A stretch of 64,000 nucleotides of DNA from Ricinus communis (GCF_019578655.1 NC_063261.1:744001-808000), one strand, 5' to 3'; counted from the first letter of the stretch, positions 52,416-64,000 are shown. Notes: generated by a model not told the origin, from the sequence alone. Translations and numbers: made by a program.

Positions 52416-54702
52416 TTCCATTGATTAATTTATTCATAATGGTAGCATAATAGATAATTAATCATAAGTATGCAAATTTAAAATTTTTGGGTTGTTTTAG
52501 TGATTTTGTTGGTTCCTATAGCTATACTTCAAATTTTTGGGTAATTCTTATTACATATGAATCCTAAGGGATATAACTTATAATCGGGAAGTTTTTAGAG
52601 TCTCTAAAAAAGAACATCAGATCTAGATCATGCATAAGATGAGTTCTTGAAGCAATCTTGATCATGTTCCTTGCATAGTTACTTTGTTTCTTAATGATTT
52701 CCATGTGAATCTTGATTATCTTGAATTGTTTGATATAAGATTTGATTTTGTTGATGATGGATCTTGATGAATCTTGATGACCTTAATTAGTTCTGGAATT
52801 AATGTGATTAATTAGCCTTGTTAGATCTTTAAATCTTGTTAAATAAGGAGTGTCCTTATTTATAGGAAATTCTAGATGAAGTATCCTAGTTAGCATGTGA
52901 CCCCGTGTCTTAAGACATATTCTAGTTGTCTTAGGATTATAATTACTTGTCCTAATATGATTAGAAGATTAATTAAAAAGTTGTTTTAACTAATACAAGT
53001 ATTATTAATACTCTAGGATAATGACTTTTAATTTTAAAATCCTAATTGGATAGGAAGTTATCTAAATTAGGACAAAAGTTTGACTTTTGTCCTAAAATTT
53101 AGACATGGCCAAAGTTACATAAATTATAGGGGAATTTTTTTAAAAAATTTGATTTAATTAATTTAACTTCTCATTAATTTATGCTATCTTAGGACTTATA
53201 TCTTAGTATCCTGGTATGACTAGGTTGTTTGTCTTAATTAATACATAAGTTTTGACTTTATGTCTTAATATTTGACTTTGTATCCTAAAATGACATAAAA
53301 TTAAAATTAAGAATATTTTAAAGGGAATTAATATTAATTAGATATTATTTAATTAATTTTAATTCTCTACAACTTTCTTCAACTAAGATTAAATCTTGGT
53401 TGACTAGTATGACTATGATTAATAAAGTTTGTTTGATTAAAGGTTGACTTTATGTCCTAATTTTTATTCTGACTGAAAATCACACTCTAAAATAAGGAAA
53501 TTTTTTTATTTTTAAATATGATTTAATTATTTTAATTTTTCATATCCCATTTAGTCCTAATTGCATGCAATGATCAAATAATTTGAATTATGCTATCTTG
53601 ATTCTTTTATATGCTTTTTATAATATGATTATATTTGGTATGATGGATGGTTATGGACTATAAATACTAATGTGATTGTGTTGAATATCTTAATTTGGTA
53701 GTTTTGAAATAAGAATTGTGTTTTCTTGCCTTTTTTTATTTTCTCTGGGTTGTAAAATTATTTTCTCATCTAACTCCCCTTAAATGTAACTCAAGGTTTC
53801 TTTAAATCTTATGTAATGATTATATAGTTTTAAATTAGTTAGACATAATTTTATTTTATAATTCAGATGGAGATATGCTACCAAATGGAGAGGAAGGGGA
53901 TATTGCTTCAAGACTTAAAGATCATGAAAGTAATACCTAGGTTTTGACCATCTAGTTATGTTCGATTGCGCGAGATAAATAATTTATAAAGTCCATAATC
54001 ATCTATAGTAGTTCGGCATACTTAGCTTATACTATATATATGATGTATGATACATGCACGATCATGCCAAAGCATGATTTCCTTATATTCAATATTTGTA
54101 TTTTCATGCCAAAGCATAAGACGTTAATCACCGCTTAATAACAAATCCCTCGTTCAATATTAATTCACATGTTAAGAACATGATTAAGTTGCCTTCCATT
54201 ATTAAAATAGCAAAGAGAGCCTTGTTCATAGGTCAATTTGTTGTGTCACCTAAGGTTGCCTATTACCTAGATATGTTCTCTATTTTAATTGATAGGTCCT
54301 AATTATTGTATATAAATCGGATGAGTCACTCATGGTTATATGAAGATAGAGGCATGAATTAGGTGAAATATATATGATATTTGGAGCATCATAAAATATG
54401 TTTAGACAAATATCATTGTCGCCTAATTGATCTAGAAGTTGTATAAAAATACAGTTGATAAATAGTCGTCTACCTAATTTATTCTAATATATGCTTTATT
54501 GAGTCACTCAATGTCATATTAAAATAGATGAAATTCTAGCCCACTAGGATAGCTAAATTGTTAGCATCCTGAATTGATAGTAAGGGCTATTAATATATAT
54601 CGAAAAATAGTTCAAGCATAAGTAACTGGTTACAAGATCTTTATTAGTTATATAAATTAACTTATATTTTTTTATCTTTATATTGAAAGGTTGTAAGAAA
54701 AG
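52416..54702 (+). other. Long copia leader between primer site and gag
   Basis: About 2.3 kb of AT-rich sequence with no ORF that I can support. Copia leaders are usually far shorter. It holds two perfect 13 bp palindromes with a TGAGTCA core (54321-54333, 54499-54511) within a loosely repeated pair of ~180 bp segments (54250-54420 and 54430-54600). It could contain an intron or an unrecognised insertion. Confidence 0.5.
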
Positions 54703-55545
54703 ATGAGTGGCAATCTATCTTTGCATACTATCCTTGACACCAACAAGCTTATTGAGCTGAACTTTTTTGATTGGCATTGCAAAGTGAGAATTGTTCTCAA
54801 ACAAGAAAAGAAACTTTATGTGCTAGATACACCTCTGTTGCGTATCCCTACTGCATATGCATCCGAGGAGATAGTCCAAGAGTACAAAAAGCATCGAGAA
54901 GATGATGACGAAGTTATTTGTGTGATATTAGGAAGTATAATTTCTGAACTACAAAGACAACATAAGAATATGGATGCTCAGACTATAAGACCTCAAAGAA
55001 ATTGTTCCGATGCAAGATGGATGAAGGTGCATTTGTGAATGGACATTGACTAAAAATGCTTGAACATATTGAACATATAAGGCGTTTTGGTTTTGTGATG
55101 GACTATGAATTAAGTATAGACTTAATTTTGCAATCTCTACCTAATAGTTATTCGTAGTTTATTATGAACTTTCATATAAATAAATTGGATACTATGATAT
55201 TGAACTTATTAATGTGTTAAAGACTGCAGAGGGCACCATAAAGAAGCAAAAGGAAGTTATTCTAATGACAAAACCTTCTAAGACTGCTAAGAGTAAGTCT
55301 AAGAAGAAGATATGATAGAAAGCCTAGAAGCCCAAGAAAGCCTTAGAGGCTATTGGAGGTGTCAACAAGAATAAAGAAAAGTGTCATCAAGGATAAAGAA
55401 AAGTGTCACCATTATAGAAATAAAGGACATTGGTGAAGGAGCTGCAAGGTTTATCTTGCTGCTTTGACAGATAAGAAGCAAGAACAAGCTTTTAATTCTG
55501 AAAAGAAAGAATACACTAGTTTGAAGGCAATTGTTGCCATTTAGT
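54703..55545 (+). pseudogene. Copia gag (broken)
   Basis: An open start of 111 codons (54703-55038): MSGNLSLHTILDTNKLIELN, DWHCKVRIVLKQEKKLYVLD, EYKKHREDDDEVICVILG and ISELQRQHKNMDAQ. This is the standard start of copia gag (UBN2/retrotran_gag type). After 55027 the frame breaks, but LKTAEGTIKKQKEVILMTK and SKSKKKI remain readable, followed by a decayed zinc knuckle near 55390-55440 in which the second Cys reads Tyr and a stop follows the His. The last readable piece is KKEYTSLKAIVAI before TAG at 55541. It would form the virus-like particle. Confidence 0.85.
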
Positions 55546-57658
55546 TTAGTTATTATTTTTGTTTTCCTTATAAAAAATTTAATAATTGTTATTAATTCTT
55601 TTTCTAGAACAATTGTTGTTACTATTTTATTTAATATTATGCAATTGTTGCCTTTATTTAGTTAAATGATTTATGTTTCTAAAAACTCATACAAAAGGTT
55701 GTATAAAAATAAAAAATAAATTCCTATTGTAAGAAACCTAAAGCAATCCTAAATAGGCATAAGGATTACATTATTGATATTAAGACAAATAAGTAATATA
55801 AACAATTTATGTAACTTATAAATCTTATGAAAATTAATATTATAATCAAGTTATTTTTTAGAAAGACACACATGCCGAATTCCTAATCGATACATATGAT
55901 GTATGATTGCTTTTAGGAAAAGTTATGATAAAGTATCATATCAAGATTAGATCATGATATGGAACTAGAATGTCTATAACTTGCAATTACTCAAATTGAA
56001 AAGTTTCATAAGATGATGGAACCTAACTTTATGAGACATAGTTAGATCAATAAAGAGTGTTGCAAGCCTTCTCCTAGGATATATGCTCTTATAATTATTA
56101 GTTATAATATGTTCCATTTATGATATGATCATATAGGATATAGAGTAGTATGTGATGTTTAAGAGAAACATACACAATTAGACAAAGTTGAAAGGCTTGA
56201 TCTAATAAATGCAAGTTTGTAAGATATCCAAAAGGGTTTTAGGATATCAACATTATCATACTCTTGAAACAAAAGTGTTTATTTAGGATATTTTATCTTT
56301 CAAGAAATGAATTTTTTGAAAGAAGTAGTGGGAGTTTGATAGTAAACAAACTAACATTAAAATAGAACAAATAAAGGTGCTTAGCATAAGATACACAACC
56401 TTAAGCTAATCATATACACAATTTTTGGTATGTAGTAGGACAAAACATATTTATAAGAAATGGAAATCTCTTATGGAATATATATTATATCTCATTATTG
56501 ATGAGACTACTACATTAAGAAATAGTGTATGACATTAATTCTTTTAGCTGGTATCTAGCTACAAGATTTTATTATGAATACCATATTGTTTAACCAAGTT
56601 ATGGTGGACCTAGCTAAATGGATAAAATCCATTAAGGTGCAAGTGAGTTTTTGAGAAAAACTAATATGAAAATCTTTTCCTAAAGATTGAGCAAAGAAAA
56701 CTTAATAAGTTACATACTTAATCAAATGGTTGATTAGTAATATAATTATAAGTATCAATCCAAATAGAACAAACAAGTGTATATGAAGGGTTAGTATGAG
56801 TATAATAATGTTTCCTAATATTGTATGTTATGGACAAATAGATAAAAAGAAAGTAATAAATTTTTTATCTTGTGTCTACCAAAACTTATAAATCTATAAG
56901 AGTTAGAACGTGCAGTTTACTTTCTAGGACTGAGATCTATAGAGATAAATGCTTCAAACTGCACGAATGTTCTAAATTCCAGGTACATAGACATATATGT
57001 TGCAAGGTTTAACATGGAAGAACCAAAGAAAGATTCTTGGCGATCTCTTATGATATATCTCTTTCCAAATATATGTGCCATAAACATTAATTAAGAAAGA
57101 GGTGATTAATAGAATGATTTATGCGAAAGCATAATATTCTGTTTGTGCATATATTATGTTATGTACTAGACTGTATGGTTATTCTAGATTTTGATTGTGA
57201 ATCACATAGAATAAACTCACAAGATAGATTCATTTCATTTTTAAAAGGAAGGCATAATGTTTAGAAAGAGTTCCAAAAATGTCATTCTTACAACTTGAGC
57301 TCAATATATCTCATTATATTTGAGGCAATATATAAGAGATATTTGGATCTTTAATATTATTTTTCAAAGAATAAGGTATGGTTCTTAAGTTTTATTGATC
57401 TAAAGAGTTAGATAGACAATAGAGCTATTTTTAAAGAACCAAGGTCTTATTTGCGATCTAAGATATTGTATTGAAGCATTACCAATAAATGACTTATTAT
57501 AAAATATAAAGATAGAACAAATACCCATTGAGGATAAAAAAATTGATCCTCCAACAAAGCCATTTCATCTAGCAAGAACATAATCATTATAAGAAAGAGT
57601 TCAGTATTGGATATCATGATGATTGGCTTTGATTGTGCTTTAGTGCAAGTTGAAGATT
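55546..57658 (+). pseudogene. Copia pol remnants, heavily deleted
   Basis: Only scattered traces are readable. Near 56920-57065 there is a piece like the end of a copia reverse transcriptase (RDKCFKLHE, FNMEEPKKDSW), and RNase H-like scraps lie around 57130-57230. About 2.1 kb is left where 3.5 kb or more is expected, so integrase and most of the reverse transcriptase are deleted or unrecognisable. The 3' piece repeats 47691-47957. Confidence 0.55.
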
Positions 57659-58060
57659 GTTAGAGTATTGCCCTAAAGACAAGGAGTTGTCAGATGATCA
57701 ATGTTAATTTATACATCATATTATGGCATATATTTATACTAAAGGTATTGTTTGACTATAATGGTACGAGTAGTCAGGTATTATCAAGGAATAATCCAAA
57801 CCGTCACAAATGAACACCATGAAATGTAAATATAAATGTAAGAGAAATTATAAAAGCGAGTTTATAATGATGAGGTTCTAATTACATACGTTCCTAAACT
57901 TTGTTCATAGTCGATGCTTGATTAAGAATTAGATATTGATTGTTGGATATTAATCAAATGCTCAAAAAAACCATAATGTGTTATTACTTATGAAGTAATT
58001 TCAAAAAATTAAAGAATAAGAATTCCGATATAAGCATATGGGTGCTTGTTACAAGAATAT
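57659..58060 (+). repeat. Copia LTR 2 (truncated)
   Basis: From TGTTAGAGTATTGCCC. It aligns with the start of LTR 1, passes straight through the empty target site of the solo LTR (57956-57960), and stops at GCTTGTTACAAGAATAT, where Tat-type sequence begins. Confidence 0.85.
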
Positions 58061-58174
58061 GGTGAGAAATCAAAGAAAAACAAAGAGGGGTTTTAAGAGA
58101 AAAGTAAAGAAAAATGGATAAAGTGAATGAAGTATGGATATAAGGCTACTTATGTCTTAGAAGGAGGGGCAAAA
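58061..58174 (-). pseudogene. PMD gene 5' untranslated remnant before Tat LTR C
   Basis: Corresponds to about 7185-7311 of copy A: the antisense PMD leader, TATA region (decayed, ATGGATATAAGG) and purine tract AGAAGGAGGGGCAAAA. The coding part is lost at the junction with copia LTR 2. Confidence 0.55.
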
Positions 58175-60869
58175 TATCATTTAGGTGCCCGACCTGTCAA
58201 AATTATATTTTAGTCCAAGAAGTTGTTACAAGTTTGCGGAAAACATATAGAAGCCCAATGCACACCACAAAGGGGAATTTTCGCAAAAAAAATGCAAGTT
58301 TGGTTCTTGATCCATCAAAATTACATTTTAGTCCCTGAATGGGCCAAACACTAGTATAGCTTCCAGAAAGCATCAAAATGAATTAGACCATACCTAGAGA
58401 TGGGAAATTCTAACTTGAAGTATCCAAAAATAGAAAATTACTAAATTGACCCGAAGTGGTGAATCTTGGAATGGAAAATAGCTAAAGGGAAGTCTCTACA
58501 ATCATCAATTCAACGGACGTAGATCCCAAATCAATGGGCATGGTCCCTAAATAGTAGGTGAAGTCCTCAACCCAAGCAGGCGAAGCCCTCAACTTAAGCA
58601 AGCAAAGTCCTCAAAATTCAAGTGGGCGTGCCCCCATTATCAAATCAGCGATTGAAGTTCGAGCTTATGAGGCGTGGCTTCTACAACTCACATGATATCC
58701 TTTTTTCATATCCTTGATATTTATGATTTGTCTCAATTTACTTAAACACGTGTATGCTCATAAATTTTGATAAACCAGGAGCAACTATTAGCAACCCTTT
58801 TTTGGATCTAGATATCGAGGAAAATACAGAAAATTCTATGATGAAAGTGATTACCTTCTCGAATCTCGGGAGATGAAGGACGGGTGAACCAGAAATAGGG
58901 TTGAGGTTAATCCAGCTGGAATTACCTTTTTAAAATCAATTTAGATTCAATTGTTAAGAAAAAAGTTCGAGGCTCAAAACGAGGGATTTCACAAATTCAA
59001 GGACTGAACAGTAAATTTTTTCTTAAATTTTCCTTTTGTAAGGCCGATTGCTGATTGGGGCTTCTTCACTTTGACGTCGTTTTTTTCAATGATTTTACGT
59101 CCAGATATAGATTCTATAAGATCTTTGGCAATAATCATGGATTTTAGTCATAACTATTTAAATTTAAAAAATTAAATTTGATATTTATCAATTTATTATT
59201 TTTAAATAATAGGAAATATCTTTCCTTTAGGGTTTCAAAATAGAAAGAGACATATAGGGTTTTGGAGAACGAACTCAGAGGACACTCGGAGGAGACTCAG
59301 AGAGAAAAAGCAAGAGAGAAAATTATTGTCGTTCTTTATTCGGCAGAAGACTCAAGTCACTAAGAAAGAAGGCCACCCAAGAAAGAATCTTTTTTGGAAA
59401 CTTTTTAAATCGAGAAAAGATTTTCAACCTCTTTCAAACATTGGATTCTCAACCAGTCTTTCATTCAACTGCATCCTCATCACTTAAGACTCACAGAACC
59501 ATCAACTACAGTGACAACCTAAGGGTTCTTCCAAACATGCATCCATCATCATCGTAATCTAGTTTCTTTATTTTTTTTGTCTTTTTGTTGTTTGTTTTTT
59601 CAGAAACATGATTAGAGTTTCTTGTGGCTCTACATGTTAATTGGATTTTGAAATACTAATAATAAGAACACTAGGGTTTTGAATCTGATAATTTTGCCAA
59701 TTAGGATTTTGAATTTGATTAATGATTAGATTTATATTGTCATTATTATTCAATAATTAAATATATTTAATAAAATTACATTATTAATTTGGTATTTTTG
59801 TTTATTATACTTCTAGTTTCTAGGGTTTTTATTAGGTTTTGGATTTTTTATCAATCGATTGACCTCTGTTATTTCTATTTTATTTCTTTCATATCTAATT
59901 AATGTTTTTTACTCCCTATGCATGTGAAATTCAGCTCTAAGAATGCGAGGAATATACTGACGAATCACACAACCTGCCTGGAATTCCTAGAGCTGATCGG
60001 CTCAATGCCTAATGCCGATCGGCTGTGCAACATTTTGTCTTGATTTTTTTTTTGCTTTTATCGAGCTTTGATGTATTTTTAGGACTTTTTCTTTTACAGT
60101 TTTAGTTGTAGGTCAGATTGTAATAGTTAGGTTTATTTTATGCATCTTGTTTTATTTATTTTGCTTACTGTATCATTAATTAAATATGTGTTATATGATT
60201 GATTAATTAAAACGGACAACATAAACTTAGGGTTAGAATTGGACCCAACATGAACATTGTAGTCCAAAAAAGCTAATCAACATTAATCGGGCTTAGACTC
60301 TAAAATTGAAATAGATTTAGTGGGCCTTGACATATTTTAATTAGGGTTGGACTTTATTAGAATTAAGTTCACACAGAATGGGTCTTGTCATAATAAGTAG
60401 TTCATTAGGTCTAAAGGTTGGAAATCAAAAGTATAATGTGTAATTGGGCTAGACTAAGTGAGCTACATACATAATTAATTAGTAAATTAGGCTAACAACT
60501 CCAATATGGGCTACGCTTAAATTAAATGGGCTAGACCTGGGTGAATTATGTGTGTAATTTGATATGCTTGTGCATAAAGTGCTTGTGTTTATAGGGAAAA
60601 ATGTGTTAAACAATAAGATTAAAGACTAATATAAAAAAAATAAGGAAGTTGGCTTCCTAATCCATCTCTGGATTTTGTGGTATAAGTTTCCTTATGGAAT
60701 CTGAGAAACGTCACTCTTTAGTAAAAGTGTCTCGGTGATTACTCGGGCGGCGACTCCTATCTCTGCGCTAGTCATGGTGACTAGTTATCGTGTTCCCAAT
60801 TAGGTTGAAAAGTCTTACAGTGTTGTAGTCACTAAAAACTTGGGTGCGCGCCCAAAACCACCACTCGCA
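58175..60869 (+). repeat. Tat/Ogre-type LTR C
   Basis: 2695 bp, starting TATCATTTAGGTGCC (expected TG decayed to TA) and ending CCACCACTCGCA. It carries the CTCAA array (58540-58640), the GAGCTGATCGGCTCA-like palindromes (59985-60030) and the conserved end block. It is followed by ATAG, as at the end of LTR B before the primer site, then by the inverted LTR E. Confidence 0.75.
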
Positions 60870-60874
60870 ATAGG

Positions 60875-62479
60875 TTACCCAAATCTAATCACATTAATCA
60901 TAAAAATAAAACAAAAAAGTAATCGTAATCATGTTTCTAAGGAAAACCATAAAAAAATAAGAAAACTAGTTTAGAGTGATGTTGATAATGAGGGATGCAT
61001 GTCGGAAAACCCTCAGTTGTCATTGTAGTTGTGAGTTTTAGGAGATGAAGAAACGGTTGAATCGAAGATTGGTTAGGAATTCAGTGCTGGATATGGTATT
61101 GAGAAAGCCTCCGTCTATTTCAAAGAAGTTTCCAAATCTTAGTTCTTATTTAGTGGCCTTCTTACTTAGTGACCTAAATCCTTAATGAATGTAAACTTTT
61201 CCTTTCTTTTTCCAAATAGATATTAGCTTATGTTACTTTTGTCTTTTCTTGTTGTCTCTTGTTATTGTTGTTAGCCCTAACCCTAGGCATCTTTTTCTGT
61301 TTATAGAGGTAGGGTTTTAAAAAAAACCCTAGAAAGACAGATAATCTTTAGTTTTTCAAAAATAAATTAAAAAATATCCAATATTAATCCTTTAAAATTT
61401 GAATGAATATCATTAGAAATTCATGATTATCGTTAAATACTTTTTAGAATCTGTATCTAAATGCAAAATGTCAAAAAACAACGTCGTAGCAAGAAAACCC
61501 CAATCGGCACTGTAGAGCCGGTCGACTCTACGCAAAGCCTATTGGCTCTATGATAAGTCGATTGGCTCTACGTAAAGCCGATTAGCTCTATGCATGGAAA
61601 GTTTGGCAAAAAATTACAATAAAGTCCCTAAACTTGCAAAATCCATTATTTTAACCCTTAAACTTTATTTTATTGACAATTAACTCCAAATAGATTCTAA
61701 AAAAGTAATTTTTGTTAGATTAACCTCAATCCTAACCTTGGATTCGCTCGTCCTTCATCTCTTGAGACCTGAGAAGGCAGTAACTTTTATCATAAGGTTT
61801 TTCATAATTTTCTCGATATCTAGATCCGAGAAAGGATGCTAAGAGTTGCCCCTAGTTTGTTGAAGTTTATAAGCATGCAATGTATTTAAATAAATTGAGA
61901 TAAATTATAATATCAAGGATACAACAAAGGGATATCTCTATGAGCTGTTGAAGCCAAGCCTCATAAGCTCGAAGTTTGATTGTTGATTTGATATGGGGAC
62001 CACGCCCACTTGAATTTTCAAGGACTTCGCCTGTTTAAGTTGAGGGCTTGACCTGCTTAGGTTAAGGACTTCGCCTACTATCTAGGAACCATGTCTACTG
62101 ATTTGGGAACCACGTCTATTGATTTGGGAACCACGCCCGTTGATTTTATAGTTACAGAGACTTCATTCTAGCTATTTTCTATTTTTGAATCAATTTACCA
62201 CTTTAGATTAATTCGATAATTTTCCACTTTTGAGTACTTTTAGTTAGAACTTCCTGCCTTGGAGGTATGATTTGATTCCATTTGATGCCTTCTGGAAGCT
62301 ATATTGGTGTTTGACCCACTTAAGAACTAATGTTCAATTTTGATGGGTTAGGAACCAAACTTGTTTTTAGGGAACTTTCATTTCAAGACACCAACTGGCC
62401 TTTTATGTGTCTTCTAAGAACTTGCATCAACTTTTTTGGACTTAAACGTGATTTTGATAGGTCGGGGACTTAAATAACA
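60875..62479 (-). repeat. Tat/Ogre-type LTR E, truncated, inverted
   Basis: On the minus strand it starts TGTTATTTAAGTCCCCGACC at 62479 and is cut off at about 60875, in the middle of the LTR (around 59640 of LTR C). The inverted array of AGGCG/CTTCGCC units is at 61975-62150, the promoter-like CCTCTATAAACAG (minus) near 61300, and palindromic GGCTCTA motifs at 61500-61590. Confidence 0.75.
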
Positions 62480-62499
62480 CTTTTGGACTTTTCAAGACA

Positions 62500-62515
62500 T
62501 ATATATACATATATC
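62500..62515 (+). promoter_or_regulatory. TATA box of PMD gene E
   Basis: ATATATACATATAT, about 130 bp upstream of the ATG and followed by a CT-rich leader (62530-62620). Position conserved with copies A and B. Confidence 0.55.
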
Positions 62516-62640
62516 TATGTTTATATCCCTCATTCTTTCACTTCATCTATTTTTCTTCATTTTTCTCTCTCAAACTCTTTTAACTCTTTTTATTATTTCT
62601 TCCTCATTTCTTAACCAAATTTCATAAAATCAGTCTTGAA

Positions 62641-63938
62641 ATGGCAGCTCTTCCTTAAGATTTGCTAAACGTATCCCAATTGCACTGAATTGGGAGTTTT
62701 CTCCTCAAATTCTCGCCAAAACAACCTTGGTATTGTGAAGGGAGAGGAGATCCCCTTTTGAGAAAAATTGAACACCCACCATGCATATTTGGTGTCAAAG
62801 AGGTAATTTCTTGGCTTAAGCTTTGTTTCTTATGACTCATATACTAGATAGACATGTTATTTATCCAAAAAAATATAAAAGATTATGAAAAAGTGTTGAA
62901 AATCCATGTGCCCTAGCTTGTAGAGTCGATCGGCTGTGCGCACAACTGATTGGCTCTACACAGTTTGAATCGACTACACACAGGCCGAGGAAGGGTTTTT
63001 AAGGCTTTTTTACAAAAATATCAACTAATAGACACATACTTACTTGTTTGAGGTCTTTTTGCATATGAATTATGTCTAATACCTATGCATTTGGCTTTTT
63101 AAGGTGATGTTGTGTCGATCTGGTTTATCGGAAACTTTTATAGTGCTCATGAGTGGTTCGACGAGCTCCCTAACACTGTCTAGGCTAGGATCAGCGATAC
63201 AGGCTTCCGTCGGTTCATAGCTATACTCCTGTCAGTCGCCGAGAGGGTTGACCACACTTTTATTTTTGTCTTGCTTGAGAGGTGGATGGACACTACTCAC
63301 ACCTTCTACAACCTAGTCGGTGAACTAACACTCTCCCCTATTTCCTTTTCTGCTATCACAGGCATCAATTTTTCCAGTGCGCCAGTGCCACTTGATGATG
63401 TGATCAGTGCTCTGATGTTCGAGAGTGCTTCATCACTGATTTGCTCAGGTTCTTACCGACATTCAAGAACTTATGCTACATCACTTATTAGAGCATCCCC
63501 CTCCACTATTAGGGCTTTGTTCCTCGGAATGCTCGGGAGGTTGATCATATGGCCCGAGCTTTTTTAGTGTACCTCTTTGGTATGACTTTGGATCAGATCT
63601 CCTCCTACAACTGGAGATCTACAGTTCTCACGTACTTGTACCACCAAATGGACATTATTGTCCGAGGCAATAATAGGATATGCGGTTTTTGGCACACGAT
63701 CCACGTAAATTATACTATAACTTCTCTTCTTCAGTTCCTATTATAGGTATAGCGAATGCTAATTCTTGTTTTGCAGGTTTAGGCCATGGAGATCGATCTT
63801 TTGGTAAGCTCGCAGTCCATCTGCACCTCACGGGCTTTCCCTTGCTTAAGTTATTAGGGCTCGAGCAGGACCATCATATTGGAGTGGGCTCAAGTTCACG
63901 TGCATCGCCTGTGGATCAACAACTTGACCTAGGACAAG
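62641..63938 (+). pseudogene. Plant mobile domain gene of a Tat-type retroelement, copy E
   Basis: Exon 1 runs from 62641 to about 62802 (donor AGGTAATT), exon 2 from about 63104 (acceptor TTTTTAAG) to 63704 (donor ACGTAAAT), and exon 3 from 63777 (acceptor TTTTGCAG) to 63938 (donor AAGGTAAAC). Exon 3 is 162 bp, as in copy A. PMD text: HEWFDELPNTV, LLERWMDTTHTFYNLVGELT, ITGINFSSAPVPLDD, then in another frame MARAFLVYLFGMTL and VLTYLYHQMDIIVRGNNRIC. Stops are present in exons 1, 2 and 3, and about 56 bp are deleted from exon 2 between FGMTL and SSYNW. A further exon may lie beyond the window. Confidence 0.78.
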
Positions 63939-64000
63939 GTAAACATAATTATTAGTCATATTCATGCTTCATTTATATAGTTACTTACCTTTCTAGTTTG

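Larger units (their letters stand above)
47691..58060 (+). mobile_element. Ty1/copia element with internal-LTR-internal-LTR structure
   Basis: Plus strand. A 267 bp piece of 3' internal region (47691-47957) precedes LTR 1 (47958-52399). Then come a tRNA-Met-type primer site, a long leader, gag, eroded pol, the same 3' internal piece again (about 57390-57658) and a truncated LTR 2 (57659-58060). A solo gypsy LTR is nested in LTR 1. The lineage within copia is not assigned. Confidence 0.8.

Noticed and set aside
54150..54600. Possible tRNA or small RNA gene suggested by the TGAGTCA palindromes
   Set aside because: No cloverleaf, A/B boxes or conserved RNA fold could be made; the palindromes are only 13 bp.
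62479..63960. PMD gene as cargo of a Mutator-like element with long terminal inverted repeats
   Set aside because: LTR B of the same family is followed by a tRNA primer site, LTRs have polypurine tracts and no MULE transposase or 9 bp duplication is seen. The C/E inversion looks secondary.

Overview
The window looks like AT-rich, non-genic (probably pericentromeric) DNA of a flowering plant, most likely a dicot. I see no host gene that I can defend. Nearly every stretch can be assigned to a transposable element, and most elements are nested in one another and broken by stops, frameshifts and deletions. The species cannot be told from the sequence.

Layout. (1) 1-5340: a plus-strand Athila-type Ty3/gypsy element (gag end, protease, reverse transcriptase), interrupted at 1891-4953 by a 3' LTR and 3' region from another Athila-type copy on the minus strand. 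(2) 5697-12748: two tandem 3' ends of a Tat/Ogre-type Ty3/gypsy element. Each carries a spliced plant mobile domain (PMD) gene on the antisense strand just before a ~2.75 kb LTR (LTR A 7312-11404, LTR B starting at 12585). LTR A holds a solo LTR (8380-9702). (3) LTR B is split by a minus-strand SIRE/Maximus-type Ty1/copia element (12749-23480, which itself holds a solo LTR at 20676-22357) and by a 21 kb minus-strand Athila-type element (25839-46894). That Athila element holds a solo LTR (31015-33826) and a complete but mutated hAT DNA transposon (40472-44251). LTR B ends at 47177 and is followed by its primer binding site. (4) 47691-58060: a second Ty1/copia family arranged as internal end, LTR, internal region, truncated LTR; its first LTR is split by another solo gypsy LTR (48258-50894). 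(5) 58061-63960: a third Tat-type LTR (C, plus strand) running into a fourth in inverted orientation (E, minus strand), followed by a third PMD gene copy reading out of the window on the plus strand.

How the parts work together. The only interacting units are the protein sets of each retroelement (gag, protease, integrase, reverse transcriptase and RNase H, with LTR promoters, tRNA primer sites and polypurine tracts) and the hAT transposase with its terminal repeats. All examined coding regions are damaged, so the elements are relics that would depend on copies elsewhere.

The most interesting content is the antisense PMD gene of the Tat-type element: three copies show conserved exon borders and a conserved TATA box placed against the polypurine tract. 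Also of note are several rearranged LTR arrangements (internal duplications, tandem internal-LTR-internal structures, a large inverted repeat) and short GC-rich palindromes that recur in unrelated element families. I found no evidence of a new defence, metabolic or regulatory system.
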